Below, in pieces: positions 36,462-45,578 of a DNA stretch of 64,000 bases. The notes beneath the pieces were generated by a model. It saw nothing but the letters and a program-made list of their open reading frames with translations, was not told the origin of the DNA and ran no database searches. The position numbers were made by a program, and so were the translations under genes. Positions within the stretch are counted from its first letter, which is position 1. Every line of letters starts with the position of its first letter. The DNA comes from Veronia pacifica (lineage in GTDB: Bacteria > Pseudomonadota > Gammaproteobacteria > Enterobacterales > Vibrionaceae), in assembly GCF_001707825.1 (NCBI RefSeq), contig NZ_LYBM01000026.1:1-64000 (forward strand). The letters run 5' to 3'.

Positions 36462-38311
36462 CAACAATAGACGCCAGAAAAAACGTGTTTGACGCCAAAA
36501 GTTTTTTAAAAACAGTCCCGGAGAGCCCCGGTGTCTATCGTATGATGGATGCTGATGGGCAGATCATTTATGTCGGTAAAGCGAAGGCGCTGAAAAAGCG
36601 CCTTTCGAGCTATTTTCGCAAAAACGTTGTTGGTGAAAAAACAAAGGCATTGGTCAAAGCAATCGCTGATGTTGAGTTCACTGTGACGCATAGTGAAACA
36701 GAAGCTCTTATACTTGAACATAATCTGATCAAGAAACACCTTCCTCGTTATAACGTTTTACTCCGCGATGATAAATCTTATCCCTATATTCTCCTTAGCA
36801 ATCACAGGCATCCGAGGTTGAGCATTCATCGTGGTGCTAAGAGGAGAAAGGGCGAGTATTTTGGTCCGTTCCCAGACTCTGGTGCCGTAAGACAAAGCCT
36901 GTATTTACTGCAGAGGATTTTTCCTGTTCGACAGTGTGAGGACTCTGTGTATGCAAACCGGACACGCCCTTGTCTGATGTATCAGATTGGCCGTTGTTCT
37001 GGTCCTTGTGTAGAAGGTATTGTCTCCGAGGAACACTACAGCGAAATGGTTGATTACACCCGTCAGTTCCTGCAAGGCAAGGACAGACAGGTGATTGCCT
37101 CCTTGGTGACTAAAATGGAGGAGGCCAGTAAGAATCTGGAGTTTGAAAAAGCGGCCGAATACAGAGATCAGATTCAAGCGCTGAGAAGAGTGCAGGAGCA
37201 ACAGTTTGTTTCTCAGGACAGTGAGGACGATTTGGATGCTATTGGCGTCTCTATTGAGAACGGTGTTGCTTGTATCCACGTATTGTTTCTCCGTCAAGGA
37301 AAAATACTGGGGAGTCGGAGTTATTTCCCGAAAATGCCAGCAAATACAGACGCTGAGGAAGTGGTCGCCAGCTTCCTCGGACAGTTTTACATAAAGCAGG
37401 CTGAGGGCAGAACAGTTCCTACGAGCATTTTGGTGGGGATAGATCTGGGTGAGGAACTTGAACTGCTGACCAAGGCATTATCTGAGTTAGCTGGCCGCAA
37501 GATATCTGTTCAGAGTAAGCCCCGCGGTGCCCGGGCACGTTTTCTTAAACTGGCTCAAACCAACGCTGCTACTGCGTTGACCAGTAAGATTAATCATAAA
37601 ATGACCATTCATAATCGCTTTCTGGCACTGGCGGAGACGCTGCAGCTCGATCCTATTAAAAGGATGGAATGTTTCGATATCAGTCATACCATGGGCGAGA
37701 AAACAGTGGCGTCTTGTGTCGTATTCAATCAGGATGGGCCAGTCAAACCTGAATATCGTCGTTACAACATTACCGGAATTACAGGTGGTGATGACTATGC
37801 TGCGATGGCGCAGGTATTAGAACGACGTTATGGCAAGCAGATGGACCCAGAAAAAATTCCTGACATCATTTTGATTGATGGTGGCAAGGGGCAGCTTAAT
37901 CGTGCGTGGGAGGTGGTGAAACCCTTCATGGATTGCTGGCCAAAGCATCCTCTGATGCTGGGCGTGGCAAAAGGAGTGACGCGTAAACCTGGGTTGGAGA
38001 CGCTGATAAAGGTCAGTGGAGAAGAGTTTTCATTACCCTCAGACGCTCCCGCGCTCCATCTTATTCAGCATATTCGTGATGAAAGTCATAATCATGCGAT
38101 CGCCGGTCACCGGGCGCAAAGAGCTAAAGTTAGAAAATCGAGCGTTTTACAAGAAATTGAAGGTGTTGGCCCCAAAAGAAGGCAGGCATTGCTCAAATAT
38201 ATGGGCGGAATTCAAGAATTAAAAAGAGCGAGTGTCGAAGAAATCGCCAAAGTACCGGGTATTAGCCGGGTTTTAGCGGAGAAAATTCATTCTTCATTGC
38301 AACAACACTGA
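36458..38311 (+). CDS. uvrC: Excinuclease ABC subunit C
   Basis: 617 residues. Nuclease domain with GIY-YIG (GVYRM at 25-29, YVG at 38-40, then RCSGPCVEG), the UVR domain near residues 205-240 ([23 protein letters not shown]), the RNase-H-like second nuclease domain ([23 protein letters not shown]) and a C-terminal helix-hairpin-helix pair ([29 protein letters not shown]). It makes the 3' and 5' incisions in nucleotide excision repair. It starts at GTG overlapping the uvrY stop (GTGA). uvrY-uvrC-pgsA order is as in E. coli. Confidence 0.97.
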   Translation: MTTIDARKNVFDAKSFLKTVPESPGVYRMMDADGQIIYVGKAKALKKRLSSYFRKNVVGEKTKALVKAIADVEFTVTHSETEALILEHNLIKKHLPRYNVLLRDDKSYPYILLSNHRHPRLSIHRGAKRRKGEYFGPFPDSGAVRQSLYLLQRIFPVRQCEDSVYANRTRPCLMYQIGRCSGPCVEGIVSEEHYSEMVDYTRQFLQGKDRQVIASLVTKMEEASKNLEFEKAAEYRDQIQALRRVQEQQFVSQDSEDDLDAIGVSIENGVACIHVLFLRQGKILGSRSYFPKMPANTDAEEVVASFLGQFYIKQAEGRTVPTSILVGIDLGEELELLTKALSELAGRKISVQSKPRGARARFLKLAQTNAATALTSKINHKMTIHNRFLALAETLQLDPIKRMECFDISHTMGEKTVASCVVFNQDGPVKPEYRRYNITGITGGDDYAAMAQVLERRYGKQMDPEKIPDIILIDGGKGQLNRAWEVVKPFMDCWPKHPLMLGVAKGVTRKPGLETLIKVSGEEFSLPSDAPALHLIQHIRDESHNHAIAGHRAQRAKVRKSSVLQEIEGVGPKRRQALLKYMGGIQELKRASVEEIAKVPGISRVLAEKIHSSLQQH

Positions 38312-38356
38312 CGTTGCGGCACCATACAGCAGTAATCCATTATATCTAAATAAAGT

Positions 38357-38905
38357 ATGCGACTTAACTTACCAACGATTCTTACCCTGATACGCATTGC
38401 ATTAATCCCGGTTTTTGTTGTCGCGTTCTATCTCCCCTTTTCATGGTCTGCATTTTTTGCAGCTCTCATTTTTGTTATTGCTGGTTTTACGGACTGGTTA
38501 GACGGTTATCTGGCCAGGACCTTAAATCAAACGACACGCTTTGGGGCGTTTCTTGACCCCGTCGCTGATAAGGTGATGGTCGCTATCGCGTTGGTGCTCA
38601 TTGCGGAGCACTATGGCAGCATCTGGATCACGTTGCCTGCAGCGACAATGATTGCCCGTGAAGTGATTATCTCAGCGCTGCGCGAATGGATGGCTGAATT
38701 AGGTAAGCGTGCCAGTGTCGCAGTATCTTGGGTGGGCAAGTTCAAAACTGCCTCTCAAATGTTTGCATTAACTATGCTCCTTTGGCGGCCTGATTCGTTT
38801 ATCATCACCATTGGCTATATTGCGCTTTATGCTGCAACTGCCCTTACTTATTGGTCTATGTATCAATATCTTTTAGCGGCTAAAGATGACCTTCTCGCTG
38901 ATTGA
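38357..38905 (+). CDS. pgsA: Phosphatidylglycerophosphate synthase
   Basis: 182 residues, integral membrane CDP-alcohol phosphotransferase. The family motif D-G-x2-A-R-x8-G-x3-D-x3-D is intact: [20 protein letters not shown] then LDPVADKV. Four hydrophobic spans follow. It makes phosphatidylglycerol phosphate from CDP-diacylglycerol and glycerol 3-phosphate. It follows uvrC and ends in a clear terminator. Confidence 0.96.
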   Translation: MRLNLPTILTLIRIALIPVFVVAFYLPFSWSAFFAALIFVIAGFTDWLDGYLARTLNQTTRFGAFLDPVADKVMVAIALVLIAEHYGSIWITLPAATMIAREVIISALREWMAELGKRASVAVSWVGKFKTASQMFALTMLLWRPDSFIITIGYIALYAATALTYWSMYQYLLAAKDDLLAD

Positions 38906-38912
38906 GTATAAG

Positions 38913-38939
38913 AAAGCCGGGTTGTGACCCGGCTTTTTT
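38913..38939 (+). terminator. Terminator after pgsA
   Basis: 10-bp stem AAAGCCGGGT/ACCCGGCTTT with a 4-base TGTG loop and a following T-run (the stem merges into TTTTTT). Textbook rho-independent terminator. Confidence 0.9.
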
Positions 38940-38977
38940 CTTTGTTCATTTATCCCATCCAAAGTGACAGACCAATC

Positions 38978-40663
38978 TCACGTCAGAATCACCATCAATG
39001 TGCCAGCCAGTGTGAGCAACACATTTGCAATTGCGTAGGTACCTGCATATCCAAGGGCTGGTATCGTACTTCTTGCATGCTCGTTAATCATATCCATCGC
39101 TGGCGCACAGGTACGCGCACCAATAATTGCGCCAAATAGCAGGGCGCGGTTCATTTTGAGTACGTAAGCTCCCATCAAGTAAGCAAGGATCACGGGTACC
39201 AGACTCACGAGGGTGCCGCAAAGCAGAATTTCGAGTCCCATTTGCTTGAGAGATTCCAGCATGTTACCGCCAGCACTTAATCCGATTCCCACCATAAAGG
39301 TCATGAGACCCAGCTCCTTTGCCATATTAATGGCACCTTGAGGAACATAGCCAAAAGTAGGGTGGTTAGCACGCAGGAAGCCAAGCATAATACCCGCTAT
39401 GAGTAACCCTGACGCACTGCCAAGTCCAAAGCTCACGTGACCAAACGACATGGTGATCAGGCCGAAAATTAGCCCAAGAATAAAGAAAGAGCAGAAAGCT
39501 AAAAGATCCGACACTTGACTGTGAACAGAAATAAAGCCAATTCGTTCAGCAAGCCCAAGTACCCTGCTTTTTTCTCCACTGACCTGAAGCACATCACCTT
39601 TTGACAGCATGATGTTATGATCCATTGGCATCTCAATCTGAGCCCGTATTACCCGATTAAGGAAACAGCCGTATTCTGACAGATTCAGGTCTGACAGCTT
39701 CTTGCCAATAATGCTATCGTTTTTAACCACGATTTCTTCTTCGGTTATCCGAAGGTCAAGAAGATCGCGGTCGAAGACCTCTTTACCATTTCTAAAGTTG
39801 GGGTCTAATCGTGCATGGCTGTCTGGGTAGCCCAGAAGAGCAATTTCGTCCCCCTCCTGAAGAATGGCGTCGCCATCAGGGTTGGCAAGAATACCGTTAC
39901 GCCTAACACGTTCGATATAACATCCTGTTTGGCGATAGATACCAAGTTCTCGAAGGTTTCTACCATCAATCCAGTTAATCAACTCTGGACCAACCCGATA
40001 AGCGCGTATTATCGGCAGGTAAACTTTTCGTTGGCTACTTGACCCCAATCCACGTTCACGGGCAATTTGTTGTGCTGAGTCTTCAAGGTTTTCCTTTTGC
40101 AGCCTTGGCATGAGTTTGGCTAAAAGAATCAGACTTATCAGGCCGACTAAATAGGCCATGGCGTAGCCGACGCTGAGGTTATCTATCATGATGGCGATAG
40201 TATCTGGTGAGTGATCGTTGCCAGATAATCCGGTTTTGAGCGCATCTTTGGCCCCCACTAACACAGGAGTTGCTGTCATTGCCCCAGCCATCATCCCTGT
40301 CGCGATACTGGTATCGAAACCAAAGACGTATTGCAAACTGAGAGTCAGTGCAATAGAAGACAAAAGAACTGTCATTGCGAGAACAAGGTAAGACTTACCG
40401 TCACGGAAGAAGATACCGAAGAAATTGGGTCCAGCCTCGATGCCTACACAGAAAATGAATAGCATAAAACCAATGTTGAGAGCTTCGGGCCCGAAGGAGT
40501 AGCCGGCATGGCCAAATAGGAGTGACGTCAGGAGGACGCCAATGGCACTGCCAAATTGAAAGTTGCCAAGGCGAATTTTTCCGAGGCTGAGGCCGATGGC
40601 CAGAACAACAAAAAGTAACAGGATGTCCTGTTGGTGGAGCAGGGTTGCAACGTCTATGTTCAC
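38978..40663 (-). CDS. ybjL: YbjL-type putative transporter (AspT family)
   Basis: 561 residues, the length of E. coli YbjL. It has the duplicated transmembrane halves of the aspartate:alanine exchanger-like family (five spans each, with [17 protein letters not shown] and [19 protein letters not shown]), and two RCK_C (TrkA-C) domains in the middle (about 205-370: [14 protein letters not shown] and [12 protein letters not shown]). The substrate is unproven; relatives exchange small acids. The position next to grxA matches the E. coli ybjL-grxA neighbourhood. Confidence 0.9.
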   Translation of the reverse strand: MNIDVATLLHQQDILLLFVVLAIGLSLGKIRLGNFQFGSAIGVLLTSLLFGHAGYSFGPEALNIGFMLFIFCVGIEAGPNFFGIFFRDGKSYLVLAMTVLLSSIALTLSLQYVFGFDTSIATGMMAGAMTATPVLVGAKDALKTGLSGNDHSPDTIAIMIDNLSVGYAMAYLVGLISLILLAKLMPRLQKENLEDSAQQIARERGLGSSSQRKVYLPIIRAYRVGPELINWIDGRNLRELGIYRQTGCYIERVRRNGILANPDGDAILQEGDEIALLGYPDSHARLDPNFRNGKEVFDRDLLDLRITEEEIVVKNDSIIGKKLSDLNLSEYGCFLNRVIRAQIEMPMDHNIMLSKGDVLQVSGEKSRVLGLAERIGFISVHSQVSDLLAFCSFFILGLIFGLITMSFGHVSFGLGSASGLLIAGIMLGFLRANHPTFGYVPQGAINMAKELGLMTFMVGIGLSAGGNMLESLKQMGLEILLCGTLVSLVPVILAYLMGAYVLKMNRALLFGAIIGARTCAPAMDMINEHARSTIPALGYAGTYAIANVLLTLAGTLMVILT

Positions 40664-40846
40664 AGCAAGCGTGTCCGGGGTGGTGCTTATGGTTAAAATT
40701 GGCCGTTGATTATACTGTTTTTAGCTGAGAAGAAAGTTATTTTTGCGATTCATAAGTGATTTTTCTGTCAAGATTCACTGGTTGTGCATTTTAACTCTAG
40801 AAAGGCGATTAAAAAGACTGAATTGAAGACGGCCAGACAAAATAAA

Positions 40847-40869
40847 AAAGCCAGTTTACTACTGGCTTT
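40847..40869 (-). terminator. Terminator after grxA
   Basis: 9-bp stem AAAGCCAGT/ACTGGCTTT with a 5-base loop. On the minus strand it is followed by TTTTTTATT. Confidence 0.8.
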
Positions 40870-40895
40870 ATCGATTTTCACTCGGAGTTGAATGC

Positions 40896-41162
40896 TTATT
40901 CTTGGTATAGGCCTAAGTGTTCTTTGGCATAAGCCTCGAATTCTGTATATCCGCCCACGTGTTCCTGATCGATGAAGATCTGCGGAACCGTCTCGACAGG
41001 CTTACCGACTGTTTTTTCGAGGTCGGCTTTTGAGATACCTTCAGCGTGAATATCAACGTAACGGTAGTTGAAATCTTCACGGTTTTCTTTCAGTGATTCT
41101 GCTAAGTCTTTTGCACGTACACAGAATGGGCAGCCTGGACGACCGAAAATGACGACAAACAT
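40896..41162 (-). CDS. grxA: Glutaredoxin 1
   Basis: 88 residues. The redox motif CPFC follows GRPG, then a short thioredoxin fold ending in TVPQIFIDQEHVGGYTEF with the cis-Pro. It matches GrxA of E. coli (85-87 residues), the glutathione-dependent donor for ribonucleotide reductase and OxyR. Monocistronic; the ATG follows AGGAG on the minus strand. Confidence 0.95.
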   Translation of the reverse strand: MFVVIFGRPGCPFCVRAKDLAESLKENREDFNYRYVDIHAEGISKADLEKTVGKPVETVPQIFIDQEHVGGYTEFEAYAKEHLGLYQE

Positions 41163-41646
41163 CTCTTACTCCTTTGAAGTTTTCAGATACTATGCATAAG
41201 AATACTGTTTCGGTAAAGTAGATTATTTAGTTTTTAACTATCGAAAAAATCTATCGATTCTTTTATGGTCAATGTCTTAGCTTCCAACGCCAATGTGATG
41301 CTTGCAATCATGCTTAAAGAACGTCGTTTATGGGGAAGTATCTATTGGTACCGATAAAGCACTTACAGCTGCGAGTATGTGTCAAGTAGATCATAGATCC
41401 CAGTGAAGTCGATGGAATGTTTCCTTTCTGGGAAAATTGATGCTTGATGTGTATTTTATATCGCATCAACACAGTTATGAGGTGGAAAAGCCCATTTTTC
41501 CTTTCAGATCATCAGTTTTAATCTCATCCTTTCAGACTGATTATTCAATGAAAAGCCATGGCAAGACAGCCATCAATAAACTTGCAGATTGACTCAAAGA
41601 CAGGTATCTGTCGCTCATTAAGATATCTGTGAGCAATTGATACCTG
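41163..41646. other. Gene-free interval before the transposase remnant
   Basis: About 480 bp without a supported gene. It may hold the grxA promoter on one side and decayed mobile-element sequence on the other. Confidence 0.4.
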
Positions 41647-41955
41647 TTGATTAATTTTTATCTGGATCATATTCCGCACTTAATCTACTGCCGGCAGGGG
41701 AAGGCCATTAGGCTTATTAATGAACATGACTTATATTCACGGTCGGGTACTAGCCCAGAGCAGAGGCAAGCACAATACCGCTCTTTATTTAAAAGTGGCA
41801 TTCCGCAATATACGCTAGAGAAAATAAAAACAGCAAAAGATAAAATGTGGGTAGTCGACAATGATAAATAAAAACAACAAGTTGAGGAAATATCGGGTAG
41901 GAGAGCCTCACCTATGCCAAAAGGGGGAAGTAGGAAATCAGAGGCGTTTTTATAA
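41647..41955 (+). pseudogene. C-terminal remnant of a Y1-type (RAYT-like) transposase
   Basis: The text NEHDLYSRSGTSPEQRQAQYRSLF then GIPQYTLEKIKTAKDKMWVV is the C-terminal part of REP-associated tyrosine transposases (COG1943 type). The frame stops at TAA after NDK (41869-41871), but the expected ending QQVEEISGRRASPMPKGGSR, KSEAFL, TAA continues in another frame to 41955. So the gene is truncated at its front and frameshifted. The N-terminal half, with the catalytic residues, is missing. Its 3' end lies 12 bp from the inverted repeat at 41967. Confidence 0.75.
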
Positions 41956-41966
41956 TCGAAAGAGTA

Positions 41967-41984
41967 AAATCAACGACTCTGACC
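41967..41984. repeat. Inverted repeat end, right side of the remnant
   Basis: AAATCAACGACTCTGACC, the exact reverse complement of the 18 bp at 43519-43536. Likely the terminal end of the mobile element whose transposase remnant ends just before it. Confidence 0.7.
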
Positions 41985-42242
41985 ATATTGGTCACAATTT
42001 TCTCAGTTAAAGGTATAATTTCTGTCAAAGAAATACTCATTTTAATTTCGATATTATTCACAATGGGTGCACTATTTATTATTCAGTACCCATAATCAAG
42101 ACGTTAATTGTCACGTTTTACGTACCTCCCCCCTAACTAAGTGCGGCTATTTCCATGAAATATGGATTTGTACTTATGCTTGGTGCCTTAAAAAGTGGGC
42201 TATGATAGATTAATTTCAATAACACTGATGGAGCCAGATTTA

Positions 42243-42635
42243 ATGTTTATTGGAAAGTTATCAAAGAAAGTCGGTATTAGTATTAAGGCCATTAGATATT
42301 ATGAAGAGATTGGCTTAATTAAGCCCGCGCAAAGAGAGGGAAAATATCGAGTTTATGATGATAGTTACATCCCAGTATTAGAGATAATAAAACTAGCTAA
42401 AAAGCTTGGCTTTACATTAGATGAGTTAAAGGAGATAGCCGAGTCTAAAAGCCAACAAGGTTTGGTGCCCATAACGCAATTACGACAAGCGCTAGGAAAA
42501 AAACGCGCGAATGTTATGCAACAAATTGAAGCACTTAATCAAGTCCTGTCAGATATGACAACGCTTGAAGAGCAGGTTACTCAATACAACCAATGTTTAC
42601 TTAGCAACTTAGCGTCGCTTGAACCCATGAATTAA
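42243..42635 (+). CDS. MerR-family transcriptional regulator
   Basis: 130 residues. The N-terminal MerR helix-turn-helix is clear (IGKLSKKVGISIKAIRYYEEIGLIKPAQREGKYRVYDD), followed by a coiled-coil (LRQALGKKRANVMQQIEALNQVLSDMTTLEEQ) and a short end with one Cys. Effector unknown. I start at 42243 with GGAG about ten bases before; ATGs at 42195 and 42228 are in frame. It precedes the short-chain dehydrogenase on the same strand (82 bp) and probably regulates it. A promoter-like TTGACT..TAGGATAA lies between them, with a long spacer typical of MerR targets. Confidence 0.85.
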   Translation: MFIGKLSKKVGISIKAIRYYEEIGLIKPAQREGKYRVYDDSYIPVLEIIKLAKKLGFTLDELKEIAESKSQQGLVPITQLRQALGKKRANVMQQIEALNQVLSDMTTLEEQVTQYNQCLLSNLASLEPMN

Positions 42636-42717
42636 AAACATCTAAATTTAGCTATTGACTCTCCTCTATACAGGAGAGTTTAGGATAAAGGCCTAAATCA
42701 TCTAATAGGTCAAAAAC

Positions 42718-43494
42718 ATGAAAACAGCATTTATAACAGGGGCAACCTCAGGCATAGGCTTAGCTCTCGCGAAAGAGTTATCGGCGCAGGGCTACTCACT
42801 CATTCTTCATGGTAGAGACGAAGAAAAACTCACTAAATTGCAAAACCAAGTCGATGGAGTAGTCTCAACCATATGTTTAGATTTATCTCAAGTCAGCGCT
42901 CATAGTGAACTGGTCAAGCAGCTATCAAAATATGACAATACCATTGATATCGCTGTAAATAATGCAGGGTTTGGTCTGTACGGAGCACACTGTGAGCTAG
43001 CGCCTGATCAAGTTCAATCGATGATTTCTGTTAATATTTTGGCTCTCACTCATTTAAGCGAATACTTCGCAAAACGAATGGAAAAACAAGGTTTCGGCTA
43101 TATATTGAATGTGGCTTCTACGGCGGCTTATCAGCCACAGCCATACATGGCTGCCTATGCGGCAAGCAAGGCTTATGTTGCCAGCTTTAGTGAGTCGCTA
43201 ACCGTTGAAATGAAAAACAAAGGGGTCAATATTACCTGTTTGTCACCAGGCAGAACTGATACTGGTTTCTTTAGTTTTGATGGTGATGATGCCTCAAGCA
43301 GAGGAAACGGTACTTTTTCAGCAAAATACCGTGCAAGCCCTGAAAAGGTAGCAAAGCTTGGCCTAAAAGCCCTATTTAAAGGAAAATACCGCGAAGTTCC
43401 TTTCTTAGATAATAAATTTTACGTGTTCTTAAACCGCATACTGCCAAAAACTATCATGCTTAAAATGTATAGCCAAGCAATGACAAATATTTAG
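42718..43494 (+). CDS. Short-chain dehydrogenase/reductase
   Basis: 258 residues. NADP-binding TGATSGIGLALAKEL at residues 8-22, NNAGFGLYG, the active-site Ser in NVASTAAYQ and Tyr-x3-Lys in YAASKAYVASF. It is of the classical SDR type resembling DltE/YdfG-like oxidoreductases. The substrate is unknown. It lies after the MerR gene, so the pair is likely a MerR-controlled unit, flanked on both sides by broken transposase fragments. Confidence 0.87.
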   Translation: MKTAFITGATSGIGLALAKELSAQGYSLILHGRDEEKLTKLQNQVDGVVSTICLDLSQVSAHSELVKQLSKYDNTIDIAVNNAGFGLYGAHCELAPDQVQSMISVNILALTHLSEYFAKRMEKQGFGYILNVASTAAYQPQPYMAAYAASKAYVASFSESLTVEMKNKGVNITCLSPGRTDTGFFSFDGDDASSRGNGTFSAKYRASPEKVAKLGLKALFKGKYREVPFLDNKFYVFLNRILPKTIMLKMYSQAMTNI

Positions 43495-43518
43495 TCTTTA
43501 ATTGAGGAAAATCAATGG

Positions 43519-43536
43519 GGTCAGAGTCGTTGATTT
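43519..43536. repeat. Inverted repeat end, left side of the second transposase fragment
   Basis: GGTCAGAGTCGTTGATTT, exact reverse complement of 41967-41984. It also forms a small hairpin with AAATCAA at 43509-43515. It lies 63 bp before the start of the N-terminal transposase fragment, as expected for the front end of this element type. Confidence 0.7.
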
Positions 43537-43599
43537 AGGCTTTACTTGTGTTTGACGGGCCTTATTGGTGCGACGCAAAACTAATGGAATAGTTAAGTT

Positions 43600-43797
43600 A
43601 TGGCCCGCCTTCCCCGATTAAATCTGCCTAATGTACCTCAGTATATTGTTCAGCGTGGTAACAATCAGCAAGTGACTTTTGTTGAAGCAGATGACTATGT
43701 TGTTTACTTAGAAAAGCTAAAGTACTACGCCAGAGAATATGAAGTAAAAATACATGCGTCTGTACTGATAACTAATCATGTTTATTTATTGGCATAG
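43600..43797 (+). pseudogene. N-terminal fragment of a RAYT-like transposase
   Basis: 65 residues: MARLPRLNLPNVPQYIVQRG, then NNQQVTFVEADDYVVYLEKL, then HASVLITNHVYLLA and a stop. This is the start of a Y1-type (REP-associated) transposase, which normally runs on past the His-hydrophobe-His block, here HVYLL in place of HVHLL, so the second His is lost. The rest is absent, so the element is dead. Confidence 0.75.
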
Positions 43798-43876
43798 AGA
43801 TGCATCTATTTGATGGACGCCATGTGAATGGATAAGGTTGCTGTATCCGTCTCTAAGAAAGCGCATAAGGGAATTT

Positions 43877-44599
43877 ATGAATCAGGTTATTGATACCATT
43901 TTATCGCACAGGTCTATCAGAAAATTTACTGAGCAGCCGATTTCAGACCAGCAACTGGAAGCAATTCTAAATGCTGCCAGAGCGGCTTCAAGCTCAAGCT
44001 TCATCCAGTGTGTTAGCGTGATTCGTGTAACTGATACAGAGAAGCGTCGTCTACTTGCTGAGTATGCAGGAGGACAGGCCTATGTCGAAACCTGTGCGGA
44101 GTTCCTCGTTTGGTGTTCTGATTTTAGCCGTCATGTTCAAATTAAACCTGACGCTAAAGTCGGATTTGCAGAGCAGACGTTGATCGGCGCAGTAGATACC
44201 GCTTTGATGGCTCAAAACGCTATGCTGGCTGCAGAGTCAATGGGTCTCGGAGGTGTGTATATTGGCGGGCTCAGGAATAATCCTGATAAGGTGTGTGAGC
44301 TATTAAAACTTCCTGAACATGTATATGCAGTATTCGGTATGTGCCTTGGTCATCCGGACCAAGATCCAGAAATTAAACCGCGACTCCCTAAGTCAATTAT
44401 GGTTCATGATAATGACTACAAGCGCATTGATGAAGAAACGTTAGCTGAATATGATGAACAGGTACGTGAATATTATCAGACACGTACGGGCGGTAATAAA
44501 TCTACCAGTTGGACCGAACAAATCTCAGCAACACTCGATAAGGAAGCGCGTCCTTTCATGAAAGATTTTCTGCGGCGAAAAGGCTATTTAAAATTCTAA
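43877..44599 (+). CDS. nfsA: Oxygen-insensitive NADPH nitroreductase
   Basis: 240 residues, exactly the length of E. coli NfsA. It has the nitroreductase/FMN reductase pattern: ILSHRSIRKFTEQPISDQQLEAIL at the N terminus, AARAASSSSFIQ, and the MVHDNDYKRIDEE C-terminal part. FMN-dependent two-electron reduction of nitro compounds and quinones with NADPH. I start at 43877, with AAGGGAA before; the frame from 43838 lacks a ribosome site. It follows the transposase fragment and stands alone. Confidence 0.9.
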   Translation: MNQVIDTILSHRSIRKFTEQPISDQQLEAILNAARAASSSSFIQCVSVIRVTDTEKRRLLAEYAGGQAYVETCAEFLVWCSDFSRHVQIKPDAKVGFAEQTLIGAVDTALMAQNAMLAAESMGLGGVYIGGLRNNPDKVCELLKLPEHVYAVFGMCLGHPDQDPEIKPRLPKSIMVHDNDYKRIDEETLAEYDEQVREYYQTRTGGNKSTSWTEQISATLDKEARPFMKDFLRRKGYLKF

Positions 44600-44797
44600 T
44601 TCTTTGATCGTTCTATCTTGGGCTGTCAGTAAAATCACTAGCTAAACCGAGAAGTTAATGACATGCGTAGGTCAATATTCATTCTGTTTTTTGAGACGAG
44701 TAAGACAAGCATAAGTAAAAAAATGTTTCATAAATCACGTTTTTGAGCAATAATTCGCGCCCTAAAATTTTCTTCTCAATTTGTAATGAGTACTACT

Positions 44798-45379
44798 ATG
44801 TCAACCAAACTGGCAAACCCTGCACCGCTGGGCCTTATGGGCTTCGGTATGACTACCGTTCTATTGAACATTCATAACGCAGGCTTTTTCCCCCTTGATT
44901 CAATGATTCTTGCTATGGGTATCTTTTACGGTGGTCTGGCGCAAGTCATTGTCGGCATCATGGAGTTTAAAAAGGGTAATACTTTTGGTACCACGGCATT
45001 TACGTCTTATGGTTTATTCTGGCTGACTTTGGTAGGTTTGCTGGTTATGCCTAAAATGGGTCTAGCTGCACCAAGTCCAGCGGGTTTCATGGCTTGGTAT
45101 CTGACTATGTGGGGAATCTTTACTGCATTTATGTTTGTAGGTTCGCTGCGCTATTGCCTTGCTAAACAATTCGTATTCGGCAGCCTAACCGTATTATTCT
45201 TCCTACTTGCTGCCCGCGACTTCACTGGTAGTGCTTTTATCGGCACAATCGCTGGTCTTGAAGGTATTATTTGCGGCGCAAGCGCAATCTACTTTGCAAT
45301 GGCTCAGGTTCTTAATGAAGAATATGGTCGCACCATTCTTCCTGTTGGCGATAAGCAGCCAGCTCTAAAAATCGCATAA
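44798..45379 (+). CDS. satP: Acetate/succinate transporter SatP
   Basis: About 193 residues with six hydrophobic spans. [21 protein letters not shown] at the N terminus is the diagnostic NPAPLG motif of the GPR1/FUN34/YaaH family. It carries acetate and succinate with protons. The ATG at 44786 is in frame and gives four extra residues; the shorter start aligns better with E. coli SatP. A strong terminator follows. Confidence 0.92.
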   Translation: MSTKLANPAPLGLMGFGMTTVLLNIHNAGFFPLDSMILAMGIFYGGLAQVIVGIMEFKKGNTFGTTAFTSYGLFWLTLVGLLVMPKMGLAAPSPAGFMAWYLTMWGIFTAFMFVGSLRYCLAKQFVFGSLTVLFFLLAARDFTGSAFIGTIAGLEGIICGASAIYFAMAQVLNEEYGRTILPVGDKQPALKIA

Positions 45380-45388
45380 ATTTTGCGA

Positions 45389-45418
45389 GGGCTGGTCTAG
45401 TGCCAGCCCGACATTTTT
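45389..45418 (+). terminator. Terminator after satP
   Basis: 7-bp stem GGGCTGG/CCAGCCC with a 7-base loop, then GACA and TTTTT. Confidence 0.8.
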
Positions 45419-45578
45419 AAACACAGCAAATACAAGTCATCAATATACCGCTAGATACATCCACCACTCCATCTTCGACCATTATTTATATGTATCTATT
45501 CCGAAAGGAAGGCCCCTTCCTACAGTTGAGTACTATAGATATGGAGCCAATATTCTTACTTCTAAATCAGTATATTAA

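Noticed and set aside
41163-43797. Complete insertion sequence
   Set aside because: Both transposase parts are truncated or frameshifted and lie in the wrong order for a single intact element.
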